Below are positions 36,825-45,144 of a stretch of DNA of 64,000 nucleotides, piece after piece. The notes below the pieces were generated by a model, which saw nothing but the letters and a program-made list of their open reading frames with translations, did not search any database and was not told the origin of the DNA. A program made the position numbers and the translations under genes. Each line of letters starts with the position of its first letter. Position 1 is the stretch's first letter. This stretch comes from Algoriphagus ratkowskyi (GTDB lineage Bacteria > Bacteroidota > Bacteroidia > Cytophagales > Cyclobacteriaceae): contig NZ_MSSV01000002.1 in the NCBI RefSeq assembly GCF_002150505.1, positions 186,001 to 250,000 of the forward strand. The letters run 5' to 3'.

Positions 36825-37868
36825 TTAAACTCTAGTAAGCTTAATTGGATAAGTTTTCCCAGCATTCCACTGACACACATAAATGTTTTCATCCTGATCA
36901 ATACACACATCATGACAATGCTTGAAGATCGCTTCGGATTGCACCATCAATTGGAGTTCACCATTTCTGTATTCTGGGGCAGTACCTCCTGGATTGGAAA
37001 CCACTAAATTATTTTTATCCAGTATAGTTACAAAACCAGAATCAGGCGTTTGCTCCAAGTATCTTAATCTAGACCAACATACGCCTGCATAAAGATTATC
37101 TCCATGGATCACAGGACGGCACACAAATGCTCCCGGCAAAAATATCGTCTCCATATATTCTCCCTCCATGGTAAAACGCTTGAACGAGTTATGACCTCTA
37201 GAAGTACAAAGCAAGGTTGGCGCCTTGCCTCCACGCTGATCTACTGTAATGCCATGAGCTGTGCTGAACTGCGCATCTCCCGATCCACTTCCTCCAAATT
37301 TGTTAATAAACTTCCCATTTTTATCGTAACGGAGAAAATACTGTGAACCATAGCCATCCGCTACATATAAGTCTCCATTGGGTGCGATTGTAGTTTCTGT
37401 TGGCACATACGACATTTTTTCTGTATAAACACCTTCTGATACCGGTGCAGCTATTTCTGCCACAATCATTCCCTCAAGCGTTGTTTTCACCACTCTACCT
37501 GCATTGTCTGAGATCCATAAATATTCAGCATCTCCTTCATCCACCAATGTCAACCCATGTGCACGGTCCATCCCGAGTGTCCAAGCTTTGAGAAACTTTC
37601 CAGATTGATCGTAGATAATTACATTGTTTTTAGGCTCATCCGTCACCATGATCATTCGACCTTTGCGATCCATCACCATCTCATGACAGTTATTGACTGG
37701 TACTTTGGCAGGATCTAGCAAACCCCACTTCTGGTCAACTTTGTATTGGAAATCTCCATGGCCAATTACCATGTCACGATTATGTGCAAAAGAAAAATTT
37801 GGTGAAATAGACATAGCAATTCCCAACAGGGATGTATTTTGGATAAACTTTCTTCGATCTGAATTCAT
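36825..37868 (-). CDS. Exported NHL-type beta-propeller protein with Tat-like signal
   Basis: A 347-residue protein. The N-terminus MNSDRRKFIQNTSLLGIAMS carries a twin-arginine motif (DRRKFIQ) and a hydrophobic stretch ending SFAHN, so Tat export is likely. The body is a six-bladed propeller with NHL-like repeats (HEMVMDRKGRMIMVTDE, HGLTLVDEGDAEYLWISDN, ITVDQRGGKAPTLLCTS, CHDVCIDQDENIYVCQW). Similar proteins are annotated as 6-bladed beta-propeller or peptidylglycine-lyase-like. The Tat signal hints at a cofactor or folding in the cytoplasm. It is divergent from the exported isomerase-like gene at 37955. Confidence 0.82.
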   Translation of the reverse strand: MNSDRRKFIQNTSLLGIAMSISPNFSFAHNRDMVIGHGDFQYKVDQKWGLLDPAKVPVNNCHEMVMDRKGRMIMVTDEPKNNVIIYDQSGKFLKAWTLGMDRAHGLTLVDEGDAEYLWISDNAGRVVKTTLEGMIVAEIAAPVSEGVYTEKMSYVPTETTIAPNGDLYVADGYGSQYFLRYDKNGKFINKFGGSGSGDAQFSTAHGITVDQRGGKAPTLLCTSRGHNSFKRFTMEGEYMETIFLPGAFVCRPVIHGDNLYAGVCWSRLRYLEQTPDSGFVTILDKNNLVVSNPGGTAPEYRNGELQLMVQSEAIFKHCHDVCIDQDENIYVCQWNAGKTYPIKLTRV

Positions 37869-37954
37869 ATTTTCTGACTAAGCCTGAATTTAACGATAAC
37901 ATTCGAAAACTGGTGAATTATCCATAGTTTAGGTCAACGCTAATTATAAAAACG

Positions 37955-38797
37955 ATGAAAAACACAATTAAAATCGCTTTACTAAGCCTGCTTATACTGT
38001 CACCACTTGTCAAGCTACAGGCTCAGGAAGTGGCACTCCAACTCTATTCCCTACGCAATGAAATGAAGGTAGATCCGGTGAAATATCACCAACTTATTTC
38101 TGAATGGGGAATCTTTGCTTTGGAAGGCGGCGGACAATACGGTCTTCCTGAAGCCGAATACGAGAATCTTCTTCAAGACAATGAGCTTCGTGTGGTCGGA
38201 GTAGGTGCCGATTACAATCAGCTCAATACAGACATTAGACCCATTATAGATCAAGCGAAAAAGTTCGGGGCCAAATATGCGATCTGCTATTGGATTCCTC
38301 ATACAGGTGGGCCGATATCAATCGAAGAAATCAAAATTGCGACTGCACTCTTCAACGCAGTTGGCGCAGAGATGAAAAAGGAAGGGATCACTTTTCTCTA
38401 TCATCCTCATGGCTATGAATTTACAAAGTATGGAAAAAAAGGTGTGGTGATGGATTACATGTTTAAAAACGCTAAAAATTTCGCCTTCAATATGGATGTG
38501 TATTGGGTGAAAATGGGTGGCGGTGATCCGCTGGCTATTATGAAAAAATACCCAGGGAAATTCCCGATGCTTCATCTCAAGGATAGAAAAAAAGGTACTC
38601 TTGGGTCTAAAAATGGGCAAGGAGATGTGGAAACAAATGTAGTATTGGGCACAGGAGATATAGATATTGCTGGATTGATCAAAGAAGCCAAAAAGCAAGG
38701 GACAGAATACCTAACTATTGAAGACGAGAGTTCCCGATCAGTTACTCAGATTCCATTGAGTATAGCGTATATCAAGAAGGAATTGGAAAAGAATTAG
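37955..38797 (+). CDS. Exported sugar phosphate isomerase/epimerase (TIM barrel)
   Basis: A 280-residue protein with a signal peptide (ending LQAQE) and a xylose-isomerase-like TIM barrel: VALQLYSLRNEM at the first strand, YHPHGYEF and FNMDVYWVKMGGGDP in the middle, MLHLKDRKKG and a late TIEDESS. These segments supply the His, Glu and Asp residues that bind a metal in the family. Exported members are common in Bacteroidota and usually lie with sugar-degradation genes. The substrate is not known. The divergent neighbour is an exported beta-propeller protein. Confidence 0.87.
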   Translation: MKNTIKIALLSLLILSPLVKLQAQEVALQLYSLRNEMKVDPVKYHQLISEWGIFALEGGGQYGLPEAEYENLLQDNELRVVGVGADYNQLNTDIRPIIDQAKKFGAKYAICYWIPHTGGPISIEEIKIATALFNAVGAEMKKEGITFLYHPHGYEFTKYGKKGVVMDYMFKNAKNFAFNMDVYWVKMGGGDPLAIMKKYPGKFPMLHLKDRKKGTLGSKNGQGDVETNVVLGTGDIDIAGLIKEAKKQGTEYLTIEDESSRSVTQIPLSIAYIKKELEKN

Positions 38798-39016
38798 TAG
38801 TTGGAAGCTAGGAAAATGAACAAAACAGAAATTGTTAAAAGTATGATAGTGTAAGTGGTAGTATTGTCAGAACTAATAGGTGAATAACCACTTATTAGAA
38901 GGTAGACACAAGAATGGATGATATATCGGACAACTGATAGCTATTCAGCATTTTAGCCAGACAACTAAGGAAAAAGTATCTACTGACATCATTAAGTTTA
39001 ATCAGATATTCTATTT

Positions 39017-40162
39017 ATGAGTCAATACGATGTAGCAATAATAGGTGGTGGCCCTTCAGGAGCACTAGCCGCTTATTATCTAGCAAAGAAAGGAATCGCG
39101 GCGGTTATCATAGAAAAGGAAAATTTACCACGATATAAGACATGTGGTGGTGGATTGGTTTTTAGAGGAAGACGTAAATTGCCATTCGACATTTCATCAG
39201 TAGTCGAGCGAGAGTTTGATCGGATGAACGTATATATGGAAGGTGAGCAAAAAGTACTTACAAGCATACGCGATGTCCCGGTGATCAGTATGGTAATGAG
39301 AGACAAATTCGACAATTTTCTAATTGACAAAGCGATAGAAGCTGGTGCTGAACTTAGACAAGGACATAAACTTACTGCCATTACTTTCGGTGAAATCCTT
39401 ACTCTACACACAAGTCAAGGAGATATTCAAGCGAAATTACTTATTGCCGCCGATGGTGTGCTTAGTCCAACTGCCAAACTAGCTGGTTGGAAAGAAACTC
39501 GACAACTCATCCCTGCTTTAGAGTATGAGGTGGAGGTTAACGCAGCCGATTTCGAAAGGCTATCTAAGGAAGTACGTTTTGATATGGATAGCGCTCCATC
39601 TGGATATGCTTGGAGTTTTCCCAAAAAAACTCATCTCTCCCTCGGTATCGCTGCTACTAAAAGATCGAGAATTAACCTTAAAGCCTACTACAAAAAATAT
39701 CTTGATAAGCTAGGAATCAAAGAAATTCTGAGTGAGAAAGCACATGGTTATCAGATTCCTATTTCTCCGCGAACTGATGGTTTTTATCGAAAAAACATCT
39801 TCCTGATTGGCGATGCGGCAGGCTTAGCAGATCCAGTTACTGCAGAGGGCATTTCCAATTCCTTTTGGAGTGCAGAATTGGTAACTGAAGCGATCTTCGA
39901 AGCCAAGTTGAATGCCGAAAAAGCAGGAGCTCTCTATGAGCAAAAACTAGCCGAAGAATTGCTCCCTGAGCTCAAAACTTCTCAAACGGCTGCTAACTGG
40001 TTTTACGGCTATAGAATCATACGAAATCTGCTCTTAAGAAAATATGGAGATTACGCTATTGACTTTATGACTGATCTCTATATAGGAAATAGAGGCTATC
40101 CTAAGAACTTGATAAAAACCATCAAAAGAAAAATTACTGAAACGAAAGTCACTAAAGCTTAG
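39017..40162 (+). CDS. Geranylgeranyl reductase family FAD-dependent oxidoreductase
   Basis: A 381-residue flavoprotein with the Rossmann motif VAIIGGGPSGALAA at the N-terminus, the family segment LPRYKTCGGGLVFRG, and the second FAD motif FLIGDAAGLADPVTAEGIS. Members reduce isoprenoid double bonds (geranylgeranyl reductases) or related polyene substrates, and also include halogenase-like enzymes. In non-photosynthetic Bacteroidota the substrate is probably a menaquinone or lipid isoprenoid, but that is inference. It has no clear operon partner. Confidence 0.9.
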   Translation: MSQYDVAIIGGGPSGALAAYYLAKKGIAAVIIEKENLPRYKTCGGGLVFRGRRKLPFDISSVVEREFDRMNVYMEGEQKVLTSIRDVPVISMVMRDKFDNFLIDKAIEAGAELRQGHKLTAITFGEILTLHTSQGDIQAKLLIAADGVLSPTAKLAGWKETRQLIPALEYEVEVNAADFERLSKEVRFDMDSAPSGYAWSFPKKTHLSLGIAATKRSRINLKAYYKKYLDKLGIKEILSEKAHGYQIPISPRTDGFYRKNIFLIGDAAGLADPVTAEGISNSFWSAELVTEAIFEAKLNAEKAGALYEQKLAEELLPELKTSQTAANWFYGYRIIRNLLLRKYGDYAIDFMTDLYIGNRGYPKNLIKTIKRKITETKVTKA

Positions 40163-40246
40163 TAGCTTAGCACTGACCATGTCCTAATTTTACCAAATTT
40201 GAATTAAATTACTTCCAAATATAATCGCACATCTATTTACAGACTT

Positions 40247-40852
40247 ATGAAAAACAACAAATTCTTTTTATCAGCATTAACCTTACTTCTCTTTTTCTCA
40301 GTTTCTACCCTTTCTTTTGCGCAGCTTCAGGCACCAGCAGCAAGTCCGGCAGCGCATGTTTCTCAAAATGTCGGCTTCACGAAGATCAGCATAGACTACT
40401 CCTCTCCAGCAGTAAAAGGAAGAAAAGTATTCGGAGAATTAGTGCCTTTTGGCACCTCTTGGAGAGCTGGCGCAAATGGAGCAACAATCATCGAATTCAG
40501 CACTGCAGTAAGTATTGGAGGTAAAAACATAGGCCCAGGCAAGTATTCAGTTTTCATCACCCCACAGGCATCTGGTGAATGGACTGTTCATTTGAATAGC
40601 AAAAGAAATGAAGTCTATGCATACACCAAAGATGGCAAAGTTGATGAAGCGGCTTTAGCAATGGATGACGCGGCATCTATCAAAGTAACACCGGTTGCAG
40701 CTCCTGAGAACTTCGAAAGACTGGCTTACTTTATATCAGCAGAAGACAACAAAGTAGCTACGGTTACTTTCATGTGGTCTGATATGATGCTTTGGTTCGA
40801 AGTAGATACTCAAGTAGCTCAGAAAATGGAGCAATTCAAAGGAGTTTTCTAA
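40247..40852 (+). CDS. DUF2911 domain secreted protein
   Basis: A 201-residue protein with a signal peptide ending LSFAQ. The mature part is the DUF2911 domain, with the characteristic IDYSSPAVKGRKVFGELVPFG start, the WRAGANGATIIEFS strand and GPGKYSVFITP. The family is widespread in Bacteroidota and predicted beta-rich. No function is established. A terminator follows 24 bases after the stop. Confidence 0.92.
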   Translation: MKNNKFFLSALTLLLFFSVSTLSFAQLQAPAASPAAHVSQNVGFTKISIDYSSPAVKGRKVFGELVPFGTSWRAGANGATIIEFSTAVSIGGKNIGPGKYSVFITPQASGEWTVHLNSKRNEVYAYTKDGKVDEAALAMDDAASIKVTPVAAPENFERLAYFISAEDNKVATVTFMWSDMMLWFEVDTQVAQKMEQFKGVF

Positions 40853-40876
40853 GTAACAACTCATCAGTTAAGTACT

Positions 40877-40906
40877 AAAGCCTGGAGATGATTCGGGCTT
40901 TTTTTC
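40877..40906 (+). terminator. Rho-independent terminator after the DUF2911 gene
   Basis: An 8-bp stem (AAAGCCTG / CGGGCTTT with one G-U pair) and 9-base loop run into TTTTT. Confidence 0.8.
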
Positions 40907-41049
40907 TTTATGATGGTACAAGCATTTCAGCTAAATCACTCCTATTTACTAAGATGATTTTTTAAAAAATGAAAGAATATTTCTGCTTTTTATTCATGAT
41001 TAAGGTAGGCAGTTCATAGTATTAATCAACTAACTATACCGTAAAATCT

Positions 41050-42264
41050 TTAAGGATAAAGCAAATATCCCAATCGCATTTTCTTGTAAGCAGTCAGTTC
41101 AGCCTCCCAATCTGCTCTGATGGTTTCAATCGGCACATTGTCGATGATTTGCTGTCTGAAATCACCACGTCCTATCTGAATTTCGATGTTGTTCATTTGG
41201 TTGCTCAGCTTAGAGTCAAAAAACTTCTCCTTTTCGGGACTGGCATTATAGAGTTCTTGGATCCATTTAAAATTGATTTGCCCGGATTCTCTTAATTGCT
41301 CAGTGTCATACTCCCGAAGATCTAGCCCATAGCAAACTTGATCCATGAACAATGGCGTTTCAGCCATTCCTTTGATGCCTGTAGGCGTAAAGCTAAATTC
41401 GTAAATCCCTTTGTAAGCAGGGCTTCCCAAAACTGTAAACGGAAAATAGGTACCTCGTCCGAGATTGATATAAGTTCCTTCGAACATACAAAGACTAGGA
41501 TAAAGCAAAACTGACTGTGGTGAATTCAGATTTGGAGATGGAGCAACAGGCAAGTCGTAACGCATCGCATGTTCATAGTTGGCCACTGGAATGACTTGAA
41601 TATCCGCCTTGACTTTGCCTGCCAACCAGCCTTCTCCATTTGCCATTAGCGCAAACTCACCAACTGTAAGTCCGTGCGACATGGGAATTGGAAACATACC
41701 AATTCCCGATTTATAGTTCATATCCAGTACAGGCCCATCGATGAGATAGCCATTTGGGTTAGGTCGATCCAAAATTAATAAGCGCTTATCATTTGCTTCA
41801 CAAGCTTCCATCAAGCGAGCCAAAGCATTGATATTCGTATAAAAGCGAACACCAACATCCTGAAGATCATAAATCAGAATATCTACATCTGCTAAATCTT
41901 CTTTACTTGGTTTATTCTTTTTACCATAAAGCGAGATAATCGGGATACCGGTGCGCTCGTCTATAGCATCAGACACTTTTGCGCCAGCACTCGCATCTCC
42001 ACGAAAGCCATGCTCTGGACCAAAAACCTTCACTATATTGATCCCCAAATTTTGTAAACTATCCACCAAATGAGTTTTCCCAATGATGGAGGTTTGATTG
42101 GCCAGCACCGCAACTCTTTTACCTTTCAAAAGAGGTAGGTAAAGGTCTGTTTGCTCTGCACCTGTTTTAATTTCCTTGGCTGATTTCTCAGTATCATTAG
42201 CCGGTGATTTTGTGGTACAAAAGCAAAGCAAGATGCCGAGTAAATAAAGTAAGATGGATTTCAT
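41050..42264 (-). CDS. DUF1343 / NamZ-like exo-beta-N-acetylmuramidase lipoprotein
   Basis: A 404-residue protein with a lipoprotein-type N-terminus (LLCFC). The conserved motifs of DUF1343 are present: RVAVLANQTS, KVFGPEHGFRGDASAGAKV, ILIYDLQDVGVRFYTNI, LILDRPNPNGY and the late GRGTYFPFTVLGSP. The family founder NamZ is an exo-acting N-acetylmuramidase (GH171) in muropeptide recycling, which suggests this protein releases MurNAc from peptidoglycan fragments in the periplasm. Length is normal. No muropeptide genes are adjacent. Confidence 0.9.
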   Translation of the reverse strand: MKSILLYLLGILLCFCTTKSPANDTEKSAKEIKTGAEQTDLYLPLLKGKRVAVLANQTSIIGKTHLVDSLQNLGINIVKVFGPEHGFRGDASAGAKVSDAIDERTGIPIISLYGKKNKPSKEDLADVDILIYDLQDVGVRFYTNINALARLMEACEANDKRLLILDRPNPNGYLIDGPVLDMNYKSGIGMFPIPMSHGLTVGEFALMANGEGWLAGKVKADIQVIPVANYEHAMRYDLPVAPSPNLNSPQSVLLYPSLCMFEGTYINLGRGTYFPFTVLGSPAYKGIYEFSFTPTGIKGMAETPLFMDQVCYGLDLREYDTEQLRESGQINFKWIQELYNASPEKEKFFDSKLSNQMNNIEIQIGRGDFRQQIIDNVPIETIRADWEAELTAYKKMRLGYLLYP

Positions 42265-42373
42265 ATGTTTGGGAATAGGATATAGTTATTTCAATGACGA
42301 TGGATGGATTCTATTTTAAGAAACGAGATAGACATAAGCTGCAAACTCTGTCATCGACGTGGAAGCAAAAACT

Positions 42374-42694
42374 CTACCTTTTCGAAACCATTGCTAAATC
42401 ATAAATCCGGATACCAACCCGTTCGATATGCTTGTTTAACTCTGGCTCTTTTATTTTTTCAAAGTGAACTAGATCAATAGCCTGCAAGAGCTCAATTTTA
42501 TCTAAAGCAATAGAAATATTAAGGAGTTGCTTGAAATCTAGCTTTTCTCCATAGACGGCTATGTCAATATCGGAACCCTCATAAAAGTTGCCTTTTGCCC
42601 GAGAACCAAAAAGTACAGCCTTTTCGACTTCGGGGAAATTGGAAAAAATTGAAAATATTTCCGATAAGGTGCTATTGCTGATTCCAGTATTCAT
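42374..42694 (-). CDS. MNT-type nucleotidyltransferase domain protein
   Basis: A 106-residue minimal nucleotidyltransferase. The active-site motif GSRAKGNFYEGSDIDIAVYG contains the GSxAxG loop and the DxD metal pair. In MNT-HEPN toxin-antitoxin pairs this enzyme adds AMP to the HEPN RNase and neutralises it. Its start overlaps the stop of the upstream HEPN-type gene (ATGA), the standard arrangement. That partner is broken by two nonsense codons, so this antitoxin appears to have outlived its toxin. It is otherwise intact. Confidence 0.9.
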   Translation of the reverse strand: MNTGISNSTLSEIFSIFSNFPEVEKAVLFGSRAKGNFYEGSDIDIAVYGEKLDFKQLLNISIALDKIELLQAIDLVHFEKIKEPELNKHIERVGIRIYDLAMVSKR

Positions 42695-43128
42695 AATAAG
42701 TCCAATAATCCCTGATCAGCTGATCTTTCAGATTCAAGTTTGATTTGAAGATCCCTAAAAAGCTTGAAAAATAAATCCAAAATCAACTTCTTAATTTCTT
42801 CAGCAGTTTCAGGATCATAGGTATGGGAAGTTTTCTCTCGACTTTTTTTCAATTGACTTCAACCATTGGAGTCAGTAATCAACTTCATTTTAAGCGCTTC
42901 CTGTAAAACTTTAGACGGGCCATTAATATCTAAAATACCAATATCCTTTATGTAGTCCTGAAGCGTTTTCCACGCAAGTTCATAGGTGTAGTCAAAACGC
43001 TAAATTAACCCTTCCGTCTCCAGTTCTGACAATTTTCCCTCCTTAGCCTGTGCTACTGCTTGAGTCAATTTTGCAAACGCCTTTTTAAAATTTGAAAAAC
43101 GCTGCTGCCATCTAATATCTTGTTCCAT
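42691..43128 (-). pseudogene. Nonsense-inactivated HEPN (nucleotidyltransferase substrate-binding) gene
   Basis: From the ATG at 43128 one frame of 146 codons runs to a TGA overlapping the MNT start. It is interrupted by TAG at 43000-43002 (codon 43) and TGA at 42859-42861 (codon 90), with no frameshift. The sequence is otherwise a normal HI0074/HEPN-type substrate-binding protein: DIRWQQRFSNFKKAF, then FDYTYELAWKTLQDYI and a late segment SREKTSHTYD holding the RxxxxH RNase motif. The two stops replace what are usually Gln and Trp codons, each by one transition (CAG to TAG, TGG to TGA). A full-length protein would need double readthrough. Confidence 0.88.
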
Positions 43129-43428
43129 GTCAAGACACGATATGATTTTCTAAAATTCATTACCCAGAATTGGACAAATTTTCTCATTCAACAAGGCTTG
43201 TCGCCTCCTCTCCGCCGTGATTTATCCCTTCATTGTGATGGGAAACTTGAGATCAATCACAACATTAATCGTTACGCTATTAATCTATCTGATAATGTTT
43301 CTAAAAACAGATTGCTTTGTCTCGTTCCTCTTCTCGCATCCCATAGCTATATGATGACTATACAAAACCTATTTCTAAAAATCTAACTCGAATTTTTTAA
43401 CTTTAAAAACCACCTAAATTTTTGACGT
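43129..43428. other. Intergenic region with repeat copy
   Basis: No supported gene; an 88-codon plus-strand frame starting inside the HEPN remnant has no protein-like features. Bases 43303-43355 (AACAGATTGCTT.., then a late TAGCTATATGATGA) resemble 44849-44897 and belong to the repeat family listed there. Confidence 0.5.
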
Positions 43429-44601
43429 ATGAACTTGTTGATCCTACCCCTTATTTCACTTTTATTTTCTGAGCTTGAAAACCCAAAATTTGAAGCCCAA
43501 ACTATCGATTCAAATGTCTCCATAGGCTATGGCGTAGTCGTAGGTGATGTGGATGGAGACGGTAAGCCTGATCTGATTTTGGCGGACAAAAAACAATTCG
43601 TCTGGTACCGAAATGGAGATTGGAAACGATTTGTACTAGCAGAAAATCTAACTGACCGGGATAATGTCTGCATTGCGGCTAGAGATATCGATGGAGATGG
43701 CAAAGTGGAAATCGCTGTTGGTGGACAGTGGAATCCAGGAGAAACCAACGATGAAGCCCAATCTGGCTCGGTGCATTACCTAATCCGACCAAGCGATCCC
43801 ACGCAACTCTGGACAGCAGTTCAACTTCCTCATGAGCCTACGGTTCATCGCATGTATTGGGTGAAAACTGGTTCTTCTAACCATCAACTCGTCGTCCTCC
43901 CTCTCCATGGCCGAGGCAATAAAGGCGGAGAAGGTGCTGGGGTCAAAGTCATCGCCTATGAAAAACCAGCTGACCCAAAGAAACCTTGGAAGACAAAGCT
44001 TATCGATTATTCCATGCATTTGACTCATAATATGATTTCCAAAGAATTGGGAGTTGGTGAGGGAGAAACGATTTTCATAGGAGGTAAGGAAGGAGTAAAA
44101 AGCTTTTCCTATCAGGATGGAGAATGGTTCTCTGGACCAACAGAAGCGTCAGCGCTTGAAGATCATTCTTTCGGGGAATTGAGTTTAGCCGTTATTCCAA
44201 CAAATGGAATGCTGCTAGCTGGAGTGGAACCCATGCATGGTAATCAAGTGACCCTTTATCTGGGGACTTCGGGAAAAGAGGAATCATCCCAACCTCGACG
44301 AATTGTACTAGACGAAACCCTCAAAGAAGCCCATGGTATCGTCACAGGAGATTTTCTGGGAAATGGAAGAATTCAAGTTGTCGCTGGATGGAGAGTACCA
44401 AATGAAGCTGGAGAAATGGGCATCAAACTCTATGAACCAGTGGACGAATCCTACAGCCAATTTAAAACCCATTGGATCGATCAAGGTGGCATGGCCACTG
44501 AAAGTCTTACTGCCGCTGATCTCGATGGCGATGGTAAATTGGATATAATCGCTGCGGGCAGATCCACCAATAATTTGAAGATTTACTGGAATCGGAGGTA
44601 G
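43429..44601 (+). CDS. FG-GAP/VCBS repeat protein
   Basis: A 390-residue protein with a short hydrophobic N-terminus (MNLLILPLISLLF) that may act as a signal peptide. Calcium-binding FG-GAP loops are visible as VVGDVDGDGKPDLILAD, ARDIDGDGKVEIAVGG and AADLDGDGKLDIIAAG, at both ends of a beta-propeller. The middle blades are less regular (MISKELGVGEGETIFIGG, VTGDFLGNGRIQVVAGW). Such propellers are usually extracellular and bind proteins or glycans. No catalytic motif is seen. Confidence 0.87.
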   Translation: MNLLILPLISLLFSELENPKFEAQTIDSNVSIGYGVVVGDVDGDGKPDLILADKKQFVWYRNGDWKRFVLAENLTDRDNVCIAARDIDGDGKVEIAVGGQWNPGETNDEAQSGSVHYLIRPSDPTQLWTAVQLPHEPTVHRMYWVKTGSSNHQLVVLPLHGRGNKGGEGAGVKVIAYEKPADPKKPWKTKLIDYSMHLTHNMISKELGVGEGETIFIGGKEGVKSFSYQDGEWFSGPTEASALEDHSFGELSLAVIPTNGMLLAGVEPMHGNQVTLYLGTSGKEESSQPRRIVLDETLKEAHGIVTGDFLGNGRIQVVAGWRVPNEAGEMGIKLYEPVDESYSQFKTHWIDQGGMATESLTAADLDGDGKLDIIAAGRSTNNLKIYWNRR

Positions 44602-44644
44602 GGAGGTACTTGCGAAATAAGGACAATCATTTTTGCCACTATGA

Positions 44645-44728
44645 TCTGTGGCTCACAGACCACTTTATCTGCTAAAAACAGCTTGAAACAATATATCACT
44701 GGAATATTTCAGTCTGTGAGCCACAGAC
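44645..44728. repeat. Pair of inverted palindromic repeats (TCTGTGGCTCACAGAC)
   Basis: 44645-44660 reads TCTGTGGCTCACAGAC and 44712-44727 is its exact reverse complement, 51 bases away. Each copy is itself a small hairpin (TCTGTG/CACAGA with a 3-base loop). A truncated relative, GGTCTGTCTCTC, occurs near 47830. Confidence 0.85.
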
Positions 44729-45020
44729 CGTGGTAACACCATTCATTAAAACTCAACCTCCGCATAACCAAGACATCGATAATTGTAAAAATTGTTTAGG
44801 GTGATGGGTTCTAAAGGTCATTCTACTCACCCTTCAATTCAAAACAAACAGATTGCTTCGCTCCTCTGTCGCTCACATCCAAAAGCTATCGGATGATGAA
44901 ATCGCCACCTTGGCCTGTGCCTGCCTTGTCGGTAGGCAAATCATCCAGACCATTCACTTGATCGTGAATTTAGGTTTGTGAAGACAAAAACACAGAAATA
45001 TTACGCAAAATCCACCTTAT

Positions 45021-45072
45021 ACTTTTCACCTATCACTTCTCACCACTTACAACCTTTACCAATCACTTCTTC
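45021..45072. repeat. Word-like repeat (TTTTCACCTATCACTTCTC family), copy 1
   Basis: A run of short near-identical words (CACCTATCACTTCTCACCACTTAC, broken here by its variants) matching the two copies at 47776 and 47857. It lies 73 bases beyond the permease stop. Confidence 0.7.
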
Positions 45073-45144
45073 AGTTTTGGCTCTAGCTACTTGATATTCA
45101 TTTGAAATTATGGCACTTCGTACTTTATCTTGAAAAGACGATAC

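Larger units (their letters stand above)
44602..45144. other. 543-base intergenic region rich in repeats
   Basis: No gene is supported. It holds, in order, a pair of inverted palindromes (44645-44728), a copy of the AACAGATTGCTTCG.. repeat (44849-44897), a hairpin TGCCT..AGGCA (about 44918-44938), an ATTCAC..GTGAAT hairpin (about 44951-44970) also seen near 47705, and a word-like TTTTCACCTATCAC.. array (45021-45072). Confidence 0.6.

Noticed and set aside
43120-43386. 88-codon plus-strand open frame after the HEPN remnant
   Set aside because: It starts inside the HEPN remnant on the other strand, has no family pattern, and crosses a repeat copy.
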